Shown here: positions 41,663 through 50,557 of the stretch, piece after piece
How positions within the stretch are numbered: the first letter of the stretch is position 1
How the letters are laid out: each line of letters begins with the position of its first letter
Assembly (NCBI RefSeq): GCF_023715615.1
Contig: NZ_JAMBOM010000003.1
Location: 1 to 64,000, forward strand
Length of the DNA: 64,000 nucleotides
Reading direction: 5' to 3'
Source of the DNA: Sporosarcina aquimarina
Lineage (GTDB): Bacteria; Bacillota; Bacilli; Bacillales_A; Planococcaceae
The notes under the pieces: model-generated
Seen by the model: only the letters and a program-made list of their open reading frames with translations
What the model was told of the DNA's origin: nothing
Database searches by the model: none
Made by a program: the position numbers and the translations under genes

Positions 41663-42325
41663 GTGCTAAAAAAGATAGGTTGGATCATTATTATTTGTAC
41701 GCTAATTCTCGTATTATGGCCCTCTTCCATTAAAGCTCCTCAGATATTGAGTGTGTTCAAACTGACACAGGAACCCGATGTTGTCGTTAGAGGCACATCC
41801 GGCTCAGCACTGACTCTAGATATTTCTTTTGGCGACTCTGCGCTTGAAAACTGGATTGCAGAGCTAGAAGCCCCCTATCCTTTGTTACTAGTAGATACAG
41901 CTTGGGCAATACGCTTCCCGGACTCTGCTGAGCTCATTCGCAAAAAAAATATTCCTGTTGCTCTTTTAGGTAAAGAAGGAGCCGCCTATGAAGAAGATTC
42001 TGCCCTTTTCACTAAGCAGCTAGAGGAGTTCACCACCCTATTCGAGAAAAAACCTCTTTGGTTCCGTACAAGCGATGAAGTCTTTCCAAAACTACTTCAA
42101 GAAGCGTTATGGAAACATGAAATAAATGCTCTTGGTTCCACTTTACGTTGGAAAGGCGGAAAACTCCCTCCCCACAAAAAAGGTGAAATATTAACCGTTG
42201 CTCTAGAGCGAAAAGGAAAAACAACATTGGATGACATCGATCGATTACTAGACAGTCGTGAATTTCAATCCGTGGAAGATGTTTTATTTGCGACAGATAT
42301 CAAAACCAAAAAGATTCCTGAATAA
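41663..42325 (+). CDS. PdaB-like protein with degenerate polysaccharide deacetylase fold
   Basis: A 220-residue protein with one N-terminal helix (about 4-20), probably exported or anchored. The text ALTLDISFGDSALENWIAEL and, later, TAWAIRFPDSAELIRKKNIPVALLGK align with the matching blocks of Bacillus subtilis PdaB (ALTFDISWGD..., SASWAERHPD...). The remainder is weakly similar and lacks the metal-binding His-rich block of active deacetylases. GTG 41663 follows AAAGGAG at six bases; the frame upstream runs through tRNA-Asn and is not coding. It sits where pdaB lies beside kbaA in B. subtilis, but in convergent orientation. A role in spore formation is inferred from position. Confidence 0.6.
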   Translation: MLKKIGWIIIICTLILVLWPSSIKAPQILSVFKLTQEPDVVVRGTSGSALTLDISFGDSALENWIAELEAPYPLLLVDTAWAIRFPDSAELIRKKNIPVALLGKEGAAYEEDSALFTKQLEEFTTLFEKKPLWFRTSDEVFPKLLQEALWKHEINALGSTLRWKGGKLPPHKKGEILTVALERKGKTTLDDIDRLLDSREFQSVEDVLFATDIKTKKIPE

Positions 42326-42369
42326 CAAAAGACGCATAGCGGCAATTTTGCCAGCATGCGTCTTTTGTT
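42324..42369. terminator. Bidirectional terminator
   Basis: AACAAAAGACGCAT pairs perfectly with ATGCGTCTTTTGTT, with an inner GGCAA/TTGCC stem. It serves the converging pdaB-like and kbaA genes. Confidence 0.92.
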
Positions 42370-43045
42370 ATTTTGCATTTACAGCTTTTTGTTTTCTGCG
42401 CTCTGCTTTACGTGCATCTAATTTTAGCTTATCCTCATCCGATTTCCGATTATATTTCGGAAGCGCGAGGAGTTGATAGGCATTCACGGAGACAAGTGGG
42501 AATAGCATAATCGTCACCCAGGTGTCGACTTCTCCATTGCGGACCATTAAAGCTGGTAACCATTCAAGAGTTGTAATGACAATCATGAAAAACAAAGCTG
42601 AAATCAGGATATGTTTTTTCGTCCATTGCGCTTTGAACCAAGCCGTTACTGCAGCAGTTCCTACAAGTATCGCAAGCAACACCATATAGAGAACAGTTCG
42701 TCCTACATCATCCGAAGTCAGCCGGAATCTGAAAAAGACTAAGTCAAAGAGAACAACGACGATCAACAATAGTTGTACCCAATTCCAGAGTGTCAACGTT
42801 CTAAATAAATTCACTCCGAACTGGTGAATGGTTAAATAAGCGAAGAAGCCCATTTGTGCGATTACGCTCATCGTAAACCCTAAAAATACCATCCATAAAA
42901 ATGCACCTAAAAACTGGAAGTACTCTCCCGTTGATAAGTATGAGTAAAAAAAGTTCCAACGAACAATCAGTCCGACAAGTCCAGTAATAGAGCCACCTAA
43001 AAGTAGAGCCCGTATGAAAAATTTAATCCAATTTCGTATAGTCAC
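42368..43045 (-). CDS. kbaA: KinB signalling pathway activator KbaA
   Basis: A 225-residue membrane protein with about six helices, matching KbaA: WIKFFIRALLLGGSITGLVGL, FLGAFLWMVFLGFTMSVIAQMGFFAYLTIHQFG and LPKYNRK near the end. In Bacillus it stimulates the sporulation kinase KinB. The C-terminal tail is highly basic and Ala/Lys-rich. Start is GTG 43045 with CGGAGG upstream. It is divergent from gerD with a 139-bp gap, a change from the co-directional B. subtilis order. Confidence 0.88.
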   Translation of the reverse strand: MTIRNWIKFFIRALLLGGSITGLVGLIVRWNFFYSYLSTGEYFQFLGAFLWMVFLGFTMSVIAQMGFFAYLTIHQFGVNLFRTLTLWNWVQLLLIVVVLFDLVFFRFRLTSDDVGRTVLYMVLLAILVGTAAVTAWFKAQWTKKHILISALFFMIVITTLEWLPALMVRNGEVDTWVTIMLFPLVSVNAYQLLALPKYNRKSDEDKLKLDARKAERRKQKAVNAK

Positions 43046-43184
43046 AGCAGCGTTCCTCCGTTTTTATTACTGATTCTAGTGTAACAGCGATTTATCGAAA
43101 AATCTATTTCATTCAACAGTCTTTGCATAATACGCGCAAAGTTGTGAACAATAATTGAAAAGCCAGTGGAGGGATTTCAAATTC

Positions 43185-43784
43185 ATGAGAAAATTATTAA
43201 TATATCTGCTCCCTGTCCTACTCGTCTTAACCGCTTGTAGCAACGCACAAAATGCATCTCCTTCTTATGATGAAACGAAAAAGATGATGACTGATGCGAT
43301 TCAAACCGAGGAAGGAAAAAAAGCGATTAGACAATTGCTGACGGAGGAAGAATTTAGAAAACAGCTCGTCCTTGAACAACCAGAAGTAACTTCCGCCATC
43401 GAATCGACGTTACTTTCAAAAGAGGGGAAAGATTTTTGGAAAGAAACGTTCGATGATCCGAAGTTTCAAAAAACAATCGCTTCCAGCATGAAGGATCAGC
43501 AACAAGAAATTATGAAAGCTTTGATGAACGATGCATCGTTCCAAAAAGAACTAGAAGAGTTCTTTGGCACCCCCGATATGCAAAAACAGTTAGAAAACAT
43601 CTTGCACTCCGGCTCTTTGAAAAAGGAATTTGAAAAAGCAATCGAAGAAACGATTAGCAGTCCCCTGCTCCAAGCAAAGTGGCAAGAACTGATTCTACAA
43701 GCAGGAGAAGTGAAGCCGGTTGAAAAAGATGATAAGAAAAAGGAAAAAGAAGATGATAAAGAAGAAAGCGGAGGGGGAAAGTAA
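43185..43784 (+). CDS. gerD: Germination lipoprotein GerD
   Basis: A 199-residue lipoprotein; lipobox Leu-Thr-Ala-Cys (Cys18). A long alpha-helical body with many charged residues (KKMMTDAIQTEEGKKAIRQLL...) matches GerD, which clusters germinant receptors in the spore inner membrane. The tail is Lys/Asp/Glu-rich and ends Gly-Gly-Gly-Lys. A TTG ten codons earlier also opens the frame, but ATG 43185 after GGAGGG starts the signal peptide. This gene marks the organism as a spore former. Confidence 0.9.
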   Translation: MRKLLIYLLPVLLVLTACSNAQNASPSYDETKKMMTDAIQTEEGKKAIRQLLTEEEFRKQLVLEQPEVTSAIESTLLSKEGKDFWKETFDDPKFQKTIASSMKDQQQEIMKALMNDASFQKELEEFFGTPDMQKQLENILHSGSLKKEFEKAIEETISSPLLQAKWQELILQAGEVKPVEKDDKKKEKEDDKEESGGGK

Positions 43785-43799
43785 CCCACTCCGCTTTTA
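43765..43799. terminator. Bidirectional terminator between gerD and salA
   Basis: AAAGCGGAG pairs with CTCCGCTTT, the stem covering the last gerD codons, with T-runs on the right side and A-rich text on the left. Confidence 0.8.
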
Positions 43800-43800
43800 C

Positions 43801-44859
43801 TTATTTCTGAATTTTATCCACAACGTTTTGAGCGATTTCCAAATATATCTTTCCAATCGGATGGTCCGCTGCATAAACAGATGGTGCGAAGTCCTCTTCA
43901 TCCCAATCCGGCTGTCCTAGCGGAATTTGTCCAAGCAATTCTGTTCGAAGTTCCTCAGCAAGCCGCTTTCCGCCACCAGAACCGAAAACAAACTCCTTTT
44001 CCCCAGTTTGTTTTGACTGGAACCAAGACATGTTTTCAATAACCCCTAGCAACGCGTGGTCTGTTTGCAACGCCATCGCACCCGCACGAGCAGCGACGAA
44101 CGCAGCTGTTGGATGTGGTGTTGTCACAACGATTTCTTTAGAGGCTGGAATCATCTGATGAATATCAAGCGCAACATCACCAGTACCCGGTGGTAGATCG
44201 AGTATCATGTAATCCAATTCTCCCCATTCCACGTCTCTGAAAAATTGGTCAAGTACTTTACCAAGCATCGGCCCACGCCAAACGACCGGAGCATTATCTT
44301 CAACAAAGAATCCCATCGAAATGACTTTAACGCCTTTACGTTCGACAGGTATGATCCGATCTCCGCGGATTACAGGTGATTCCGTAACCCCCATCATATC
44401 CGGAACACTAAAACCGTAAATATCTGAGTCAATCAGCCCTACTTTTTTACCAAGACGAGCAAGACCAACTGCTAAGTTAACGGAAACTGTCGACTTCCCG
44501 ACTCCACCTTTACCTGAAGCAATGGAGATAAACGTTACGTCATTGATAGGAGACAGTAAATCTTGTGCTTCTGCAGCTGTCGCAGTTCCACGGAATTTCT
44601 CTAATGTCTCTTGTGGCAATTCTTCAAATCGAATTCCAACCGAGTCAGCACCCGCTGCCTTAAGAACCTCGACAACTTTCGATTGAAGGGTCATTTGCTC
44701 AGCTGTGTTTATTTTAGCAATCGCCAATTTCACACTCACATGCGCTTTTTCAGGCTTGATGGTAATGCCTACAATCCCATCGGTTTCTGCTAATGTTTTA
44801 TGTAAAAAGGGATCGCTCATGCCACCTAGTAATTCACGTACTGTTTCTTCATTTATCAC
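43801..44859 (-). CDS. salA: Mrp/ApbC-family P-loop ATPase SalA
   Basis: A 352-residue protein. An N-terminal MIP18/DUF59 domain (about 1-85) precedes the deviant Walker A ISIASGKGGVGKSTVSVNLA (about 113-130), SDIYGFSVPDMMG, and the later MILDLPPGTGDVALD. Mrp proteins carry Fe-S clusters; the Bacillus homologue SalA also acts as a regulator of exoprotease genes. The usual Cys-x-x-Cys near the C-terminus is not visible here. The start is GTG 44859 with AAGGAG upstream. Order cwlD-salA-gerD is as in B. subtilis, though gerD here is inverted. Confidence 0.9.
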   Translation of the reverse strand: MINEETVRELLGGMSDPFLHKTLAETDGIVGITIKPEKAHVSVKLAIAKINTAEQMTLQSKVVEVLKAAGADSVGIRFEELPQETLEKFRGTATAAEAQDLLSPINDVTFISIASGKGGVGKSTVSVNLAVGLARLGKKVGLIDSDIYGFSVPDMMGVTESPVIRGDRIIPVERKGVKVISMGFFVEDNAPVVWRGPMLGKVLDQFFRDVEWGELDYMILDLPPGTGDVALDIHQMIPASKEIVVTTPHPTAAFVAARAGAMALQTDHALLGVIENMSWFQSKQTGEKEFVFGSGGGKRLAEELRTELLGQIPLGQPDWDEEDFAPSVYAADHPIGKIYLEIAQNVVDKIQK

Positions 44860-44937
44860 AACGGAACACTCCTTAGAGGTTAGTACATTCCCCCCAAGTA
44901 TATCATAGTCCGTCTGCTGAGTATGGCGATGCGCTTA

Positions 44938-45651
44938 TCATTTATGTTCCATTGTCTGATGTTTGACAACACCTTCGACAATTGCATCGGCAACTTTTTT
45001 CCGATAATTAGAATCCGCCAGCAATTTATGTTCTTCAGGGTTTGAAATGAACCCTGTTTCAACGATGACCGAAGGAACTTGAATATTCTTCAGTAAGTAT
45101 ACCCCTTTAATCTTCATTGCTTCACGATCTGTATTCTTTAATTGGTCTTTAAACGCACTCTGAATCGATTTTGCGAGTGCTTCTCCACCTTCGTGTCCTT
45201 CAGGGTGGTAAAAAACTTGCGCCCCTCTCCACTGCGTCTGGGGGATCGCATTTACATGGACACTCAGAAACATATCGGGTTCTTCAGTTTCAGCAATCTT
45301 AACGCGCATCTTAAGATCTTCGAATTTCCGTTCACGCATCGATGAGAACTCTTTATCTGGCGCATGCTCAGCGATGGCATCCCCAGACTTCGTACGTGTC
45401 ATAACAACAGTAGCCCCTTTTTGTTTCAACTTCTTTTCCACTTCTTTTGTGATGGCAAGATTGACATCACTTTCAATGAGCTCTTTAGTAGAAGCACCAC
45501 CATCTTCTCCTCCATGCCCAGCATCCAACAGCACTTTGACGCCAGCTAGCTCAGCAGGCATGAAAAATGCACGATCTGAAGCATTTACTCCATACCAGAC
45601 AACGCTTAAAGAACAAACTAATAGTAAGCCAATAATTATCACACGCTTCAT
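44938..45651 (-). CDS. cwlD: N-acetylmuramoyl-L-alanine amidase CwlD
   Basis: A 237-residue exported amidase_3. A signal helix (about 3-20), then the zinc motif VLLDAGHGGEDGGAS, ANLAITKEVEKKL-type text, SVHVNA with the second His, and IVETGFISNPEEHKLL with the catalytic Glu. CwlD, with PdaA, makes the muramic-lactam of spore cortex. It lies upstream of salA with a 78-bp gap and fits the sporulation cluster. Confidence 0.92.
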   Translation of the reverse strand: MKRVIIIGLLLVCSLSVVWYGVNASDRAFFMPAELAGVKVLLDAGHGGEDGGASTKELIESDVNLAITKEVEKKLKQKGATVVMTRTKSGDAIAEHAPDKEFSSMRERKFEDLKMRVKIAETEEPDMFLSVHVNAIPQTQWRGAQVFYHPEGHEGGEALAKSIQSAFKDQLKNTDREAMKIKGVYLLKNIQVPSVIVETGFISNPEEHKLLADSNYRKKVADAIVEGVVKHQTMEHK

Positions 45652-45711
45652 ATGACACCGCCTTTTTCATCCAATATACGCACGAGCGGTTTTTAATATG
45701 ACCAAGCATAG

Positions 45712-45740
45712 AAAAGACGCCTTCCTTTGGAAGACGTCTG
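45712..45740 (-). terminator. Terminator after the rhodanese gene
   Basis: On the minus strand AGACGTCTTCC pairs with GGAAGGCGTCT (one mismatch) around AAA and is followed by TTTTC. Confidence 0.8.
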
Positions 45741-45750
45741 CATTCGTTAC

Positions 45751-46047
45751 TTATTCGATTGGTCCTTGCCAGCTAAGCATACCGCCAGTCATATTAGTTA
45801 CATCGTATCCTTCTTCTTCTAAAAATTGTGCAGCACGGCCACTTCTCCCGCCCGAGCGACAAATAATTGTGTACGGTTTTGTTTTGTCGAGTTCTTCTAA
45901 TCGAGCTGGAATTTCACCAAGCGGTATGTGAATTGCACCTATGACTTTGCCTGTCGCAATTTCATCCGCTTCCCGAACGTCAATCATGTTAATTTGCTGA
46001 CCTTCTTCTAACAATGTTTCCAATTCACTCGCTGTAATTTCTTTCAT
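45751..46047 (-). CDS. Rhodanese-like domain protein
   Basis: A 98-residue single rhodanese domain: INMIDVREADEIATGKVIGAIHIPLGEI, the active-site loop ICRSGGRSGRAA with the catalytic Cys, and GYDVTNMTGGMLSWQG at the end. It could carry persulfide sulfur. The frame reaches 19 codons further, but ATG 46047 follows AGGAGG. It lies 53 bp after the MscS gene and may share its transcript. Confidence 0.9.
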   Translation of the reverse strand: MKEITASELETLLEEGQQINMIDVREADEIATGKVIGAIHIPLGEIPARLEELDKTKPYTIICRSGGRSGRAAQFLEEEGYDVTNMTGGMLSWQGPIE

Positions 46048-46100
46048 TTTTGTATGCCTCCTGTACGCTTGGCTTGCTATGGATATCATATACGTTCTAC

Positions 46101-46952
46101 TCAATCGCGTCCATTGCTTTCGCCTAGTTGCTCTTGCTGATGAATCACTTGATAATTCAGTGGAAGTTCGATATTTGCTTCATCGAATGCGACCTTGATG
46201 GCCTTCAGAAGGTCTCGCTCACATTCCCATTGCAGTCCATTTTCAACTTGACCAATTACTCGGAGCACGACATTTGTGCCATCTATACTTTGCACGCCAA
46301 TCGCATGCGGTCCGTCTTTAAAACGTTCGTCACGCTGGAATTCTTCACAAACCCGTTCCAAGACGCTAATAGCTTGGTCGACATCGTTGTAATAGCTAAT
46401 TCCCACATCGACAAGTGCCCGCATATTGCCTCGTGTATGGTTGGCTACATTTTCAATAATGCGGTTCGGCAAGTAATTGAGAGTCCCGTCGAACGCCCGT
46501 ATTTTTGTCGTGCGTAAACCGATCTCTTCCACAACCCCGTCAATGCCCGCCACCGTCACATAATCATCTACTTCCATCTGTTGCTCCAGAAGGATGAAGA
46601 AACCTGTTACGACGTCACTCACAAGTCCTTGTGCACCAAATCCGATGGCAAGCCCAACAACACCAGCACCTGCAATCAGAGGTCCAATGCTAACTCCAAA
46701 TAGGGATAGCACAGTACCAATAAAAATGAAGATCATCACATAAGAAAAAATATTTAATAGTAATTTATCGAGTGTCTTAATGCGGCCCGGTTTTGTCTTT
46801 CTAGTCAAGGACATCTTATGAATGGTCGCACTGATCATTTTTTTGCCTAAAGGAACCGCAATAGAAAAAGCTGCAATTATGACTGCAAGCTTCATAGCCG
46901 TTTCAATTATTTTATCTAGATCAAAAGGGATTTTTTCAAAAAATTGCTCCAT
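46101..46952 (-). CDS. MscS-family mechanosensitive channel
   Basis: A 283-residue channel protein: about three membrane helices (about 15-40, 60-85, 90-115), the pore helix rich in Gly and Ala (AGAGVVGLAIGFGAQGLVSDVVTGFFILLE), then the beta domain VDDYVTVAGIDGVVEEIGLRTTKIRAFDGTLNYLPN, and a C-terminal alpha/beta part. It relieves turgor after hypo-osmotic shock. The size is that of the small YkuT-like form. Confidence 0.9.
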   Translation of the reverse strand: MEQFFEKIPFDLDKIIETAMKLAVIIAAFSIAVPLGKKMISATIHKMSLTRKTKPGRIKTLDKLLLNIFSYVMIFIFIGTVLSLFGVSIGPLIAGAGVVGLAIGFGAQGLVSDVVTGFFILLEQQMEVDDYVTVAGIDGVVEEIGLRTTKIRAFDGTLNYLPNRIIENVANHTRGNMRALVDVGISYYNDVDQAISVLERVCEEFQRDERFKDGPHAIGVQSIDGTNVVLRVIGQVENGLQWECERDLLKAIKVAFDEANIELPLNYQVIHQQEQLGESNGRD

Positions 46953-47204
46953 TTTTTATAGAAACCTCACTTTCATGCTGTTGCGTTAAAATAGCATACC
47001 GCACATGAAAACTTATTTTCAAGTAATCCGATGCCCCGTTAACAAGTCAGAAAATTACTTTCAACTTCGACCTTTTACACGCATAGGTAACTGCACAGCG
47101 CGGGTTTTTGAATTCATCTTTCTTTACGTAGAATTCTTTTTATGTAATCACATTTCCTAGTTAGGTAATAGACTATGTTAAACACCAAAAGTAGGAGGAG
47201 TTCT

Positions 47205-48662
47205 ATGGGAGCAAAAAACGGCCATGAATTCATTAGCCGGATTAATCAATTGAAACCGGAAATATGGCTAAATGGCCAACAGTTAGAGGTTCCTATTTCT
47301 GAATGTCCAGAGTTCCGAGGACTGTTAAAAACAAAAGCCTCTTTATATGACTATCAGATTTTGCGTGAAAATAAGTCCGAAATGACATACGATTCTCCTA
47401 CATCCGGTGAAAAAGTAGGGCTTTCTTTTTTACAGCCAACAACAATAGAGGACTTAAAAAAGCGCAGGACTATGATTGAGAAATGGGCGCGCCAGACATG
47501 TGGACTAATGGGCAGAAGTCCAGACTACCTAAATACGGTTCTTATGAGTTTTGCAAGCTCCTCATACTTTCTAGAAGGCAAAGAGAACTGCTTCCCCAAT
47601 CACGTTCAAACTGCATATACAAGGGCAAGAGAACAGGATTTAACGTTTACTCATACATTCATCAATCCACAGGTAAATCGAGCACCTATATACTTAGAAT
47701 CTTCAGATGAACCCATCTCCGCAAGAATCGTTGACACTACACAAGACGGCCTCGTTATCAAGGGCGCGAAATTGCTTGCAACCCAAGGCGGACTGACGGA
47801 TGAAATCCTTGTATTCAGCGCACCTAGATTACTTCCAGATCCAGATGAAGCCTTTGCGTTCACACTTCCTTCAGATTCTGAGGGAGTGCGCTTCATCTGC
47901 CGGGAATCATTTGCGGGCACTGACTCTACATTTAATTACCCGCTTAGTTCTCGATTTGAAGAGATGGACTCCATTGTCGTATTCGATAACGCACTTGTAC
48001 CATGGGAGCGTGTTTTCTTTTATCGCAATACTGAAGTGGCATCCCGATTCTTCGCAACTAGTTCCTTTCATCCATATACACTCCACCAAGTCATTACACG
48101 ACAAATTGTCAAAACAGAATTTATGCTAAGCGTTGCAAAACTTCTTGTAGAAACGATAAACGTAGGCGAGTATTCCCACATCCAAGGAAAATTATCAGAA
48201 ATTATCATTAGTTTAGAAACACTGAAAGCATTGTTGGATAAATCCGAGCAAGATGCGACTGTCGATCAATGGGGGTATATGCGACCTAGTATGATACCTC
48301 TACAAGTAGCCAGTAACATCTTTCCGCTAGTCTATCCGCGCTTCAGTGAAATCATTCAGCTAATCGGAGCGAGTGGGATGGTGACCATTCCTACTGAAGA
48401 AGCGTTCCACTCCAAGATTCAGCAGGACTTGGATCAGTATTTGCAAGGAGCTACTAAAAACGCAGAAGACCGTGTTAAAATCTTCAGACTCGCATGGGAT
48501 TTGACGATGAGTTCTTTTGGTACGAGACAAACTCAATATGAGCGCTATTTCTTTGGTGACCCCATTCGTCTGGCCAGTCAATTGGATCGTTCCTACCCTT
48601 TACCTAATGGATTTTCCATGATTGAATCTTTGCTCGGGCCATTAGATGGTTGTCAGAGATAA
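47205..48662 (+). CDS. HpaB-family FAD-dependent oxygenase (4-hydroxyphenylacetate 3-monooxygenase-like)
   Basis: A 485-residue protein with the acyl-CoA dehydrogenase-like fold of HpaB. Visible are RSPDYLNTVLMSFASSSYFLE, the DGLVIKGAKLLATQG flavin region, DSIVVFDNALVPWERVFFYRN and the C-terminal YERYFFGDPIRLASQLDRSY. Relatives add a hydroxyl to phenols using FADH2 from a partner reductase; no reductase gene is adjacent. The frame opens ten codons earlier, but ATG 47205 has AGGAGG at the right distance. It is transcribed alone. The 252-bp region upstream has no other recognisable feature. Confidence 0.87.
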   Translation: MGAKNGHEFISRINQLKPEIWLNGQQLEVPISECPEFRGLLKTKASLYDYQILRENKSEMTYDSPTSGEKVGLSFLQPTTIEDLKKRRTMIEKWARQTCGLMGRSPDYLNTVLMSFASSSYFLEGKENCFPNHVQTAYTRAREQDLTFTHTFINPQVNRAPIYLESSDEPISARIVDTTQDGLVIKGAKLLATQGGLTDEILVFSAPRLLPDPDEAFAFTLPSDSEGVRFICRESFAGTDSTFNYPLSSRFEEMDSIVVFDNALVPWERVFFYRNTEVASRFFATSSFHPYTLHQVITRQIVKTEFMLSVAKLLVETINVGEYSHIQGKLSEIIISLETLKALLDKSEQDATVDQWGYMRPSMIPLQVASNIFPLVYPRFSEIIQLIGASGMVTIPTEEAFHSKIQQDLDQYLQGATKNAEDRVKIFRLAWDLTMSSFGTRQTQYERYFFGDPIRLASQLDRSYPLPNGFSMIESLLGPLDGCQR

Positions 48663-48732
48663 TCCTGTCTAGGAGGAATGACTGTCCGGATGAAAAGACT
48701 GAGTCGCTTAGTTGAAACTGAATTCCCCTATA

Positions 48733-48768
48733 CAAAAACAGCCCATTCCGGTAAGGGAATGGACTGTG
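48733..48768 (-). terminator. Terminator after rpsI
   Basis: On the minus strand CAGTCCATTCC pairs with GGAATGGGCTG around CTTACC and is followed by TTTTTG. It ends the ecfA1-to-rpsI transcript. Confidence 0.9.
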
Positions 48769-48780
48769 AGTAATTGATAA

Positions 48781-49173
48781 TTAGCGTTTTGAGAACTGTG
48801 GTGCACGACGTGCGCCGCGAAGACCTGGCTTCTTACGTTCTTTCATACGTGGGTCACGTGTAAGTAGACCTGCAGCCTTTAGAGCTGGACGGAAATCAGG
48901 ATCAACAGTTAACAATGCACGAGCTACTCCGTGACGGATTGCTCCTGCTTGTCCTGTGTATCCTCCGCCGTTCACGTTTACGTGAATATCGTAGCTTCCA
49001 AGTGTACCCGTAGTTACAAGTGGTTGCTTAATGATTTCGCGAAGTGTTTCGAATGGTACGTATTCTTCTGCATCACGTTTGTTGATGATGATTTTACCTT
49101 CACCAGGAACTAAACGTACACGAGCTGTTGAACTTTTACGTCGGCCAGTGCCGATATATTGTACTTGTGCCAA
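48781..49173 (-). CDS. rpsI: 30S ribosomal protein S9
   Basis: A 130-residue protein with the S9 landmarks [48 protein letters not shown] and the basic tail RRAPQFSKR that reaches the ribosomal P site. It follows rplM by 19 bp, the universal pair. No unusual feature. Confidence 0.97.
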   Translation of the reverse strand: MAQVQYIGTGRRKSSTARVRLVPGEGKIIINKRDAEEYVPFETLREIIKQPLVTTGTLGSYDIHVNVNGGGYTGQAGAIRHGVARALLTVDPDFRPALKAAGLLTRDPRMKERKKPGLRGARRAPQFSKR

Positions 49174-49192
49174 AAGTGTTTCCTCCTCTTAA

Positions 49193-49630
49193 TTACCCGC
49201 GAAGCTCAAATGCTTCAGGTTTTTGTGCTGCATGAGTATGCTCTGCTCCAGCGAAAACGTGAAGCTTTTTAGCTGTTTGACGACCAAGTGGACCTTTTGG
49301 AAGCATTCCCTTGATAGCTAGTTCGAGCATTTTTGTTGAATAGTTAGTACGCATTTCAAGCGCTGTACGAGACTTAAGGCTACCAGTGTAACCTGAGTGA
49401 CGGTAATATTTCTTGTCTTTCAATTTGTTACCTGTAAGTTGAATCTTTTCAGCATTGATGATGATCACGTGGTCACCTGTATCAACGTTTGGTGTGAATG
49501 TCGGTTTATGTTTACCGCGAAGCAATGTAGCGACTTCTGAAGCAAGACGTCCAAGCGTTTGGCCTTCAGCGTCTACTAGGAGCCATTTTCGCTCTACTTC
49601 GTGGCCTTTAGCCATGAATGTTGTACGCAT
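49193..49630 (-). CDS. rplM: 50S ribosomal protein L13
   Basis: A 145-residue protein: [50 protein letters not shown] and [25 protein letters not shown]. The frame is open for 45 further codons, but ATG 49630 follows AGGAGG and gives the usual length. About 170 bp separate it from truA; an L13-type autoregulatory leader is known in this place in Bacillus, but I cannot confirm its fold here. Confidence 0.97.
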   Translation of the reverse strand: MRTTFMAKGHEVERKWLLVDAEGQTLGRLASEVATLLRGKHKPTFTPNVDTGDHVIIINAEKIQLTGNKLKDKKYYRHSGYTGSLKSRTALEMRTNYSTKMLELAIKGMLPKGPLGRQTAKKLHVFAGAEHTHAAQKPEAFELRG

Positions 49631-49798
49631 AGTTTCATATCCTCCTAAATGAATATCAGTCTGTTCCGTTTTCTCTATCCCTAAACACAAATAAACTTTC
49701 GGGGCTTTTTGTGGGGTTATTGAAATACCAAATATTATCTTACCGGTTCTCGTCAAGAAAGTCAAGCAGTTTTCATATAAACACCTGGAAAAGTTGCT

Positions 49799-50545
49799 TT
49801 ACTCTCCATACGTAACACTCATCAAATACAAACCGTGTGCTGGTGCGGTTTTACCGGCACGTTTACGGTCACGGGCCTCTAAGATTTCAGCCACTTCGTG
49901 CGGCTCATCCCATCCGATTCCAACAGCATAAAGGACACCTGCAATCGTGCGCACCATGTTATATAAAAAGCCGTCTCCTTCAATTGTTAAAATGAGATCA
50001 TCGCCTTTTTCTTCAATTTCAAGTAGACGAATTGTCCGAACCTTATTTGACGTTGCTGTTTGGGATGAACAAAAGCTCGTGAAGTCATGCTTGCCGAGCA
50101 AATGCATCGCTCCTTCTTGCATCCGTTTAAGGTCTGGGTTCCATTTGCCTAAGTGAACTGAATAATTGCGGTCAAATGGACTTTGGATAGGTTTCCTTGT
50201 CCAACGATATTGATATGTTTTTCCTTTTGCGGAATAACGCGCATGAAAATCCTCACTTACAGGTTGGGCAGATAGGATGCGGATATCTTTAGGCAGCAAA
50301 ACATTCAATGCCATTAGCCAACTGTCTTCAGTCAAATTGAGAGGCGTGTCAAAATGGATTACTTGTCCCCAGGCATGCACCCCAGCATCTGTTCTTCCAC
50401 TTGCCACGCTATGAATTGAATCATCCTTATGCATCTTACGAAGGGCTTTGTCAATATCCGACTGCACCGTCCGCATTTTAGGTTGAGATTGGTAACCAGA
50501 AAATTGAGTACCGTCATATGCAACCGTAGCTTTTATACGCATCAT
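49799..50545 (-). CDS. truA: tRNA pseudouridine(38-40) synthase TruA
   Basis: A 248-residue enzyme with the catalytic Asp in ASGRTDAGVHAWGQV (about 47-61), the N-terminal ATVAYDGTQFSGYQSQP and GDGFLYNMVRTIAGVL. It modifies the anticodon stem of several tRNAs. Two tandem ATGs follow AAAGGAGG. It is 12 bp downstream of ecfT, as in Bacillus. Confidence 0.95.
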   Translation of the reverse strand: MMRIKATVAYDGTQFSGYQSQPKMRTVQSDIDKALRKMHKDDSIHSVASGRTDAGVHAWGQVIHFDTPLNLTEDSWLMALNVLLPKDIRILSAQPVSEDFHARYSAKGKTYQYRWTRKPIQSPFDRNYSVHLGKWNPDLKRMQEGAMHLLGKHDFTSFCSSQTATSNKVRTIRLLEIEEKGDDLILTIEGDGFLYNMVRTIAGVLYAVGIGWDEPHEVAEILEARDRKRAGKTAPAHGLYLMSVTYGE

Positions 50546-50557
50546 GCGTGTCCTCCT

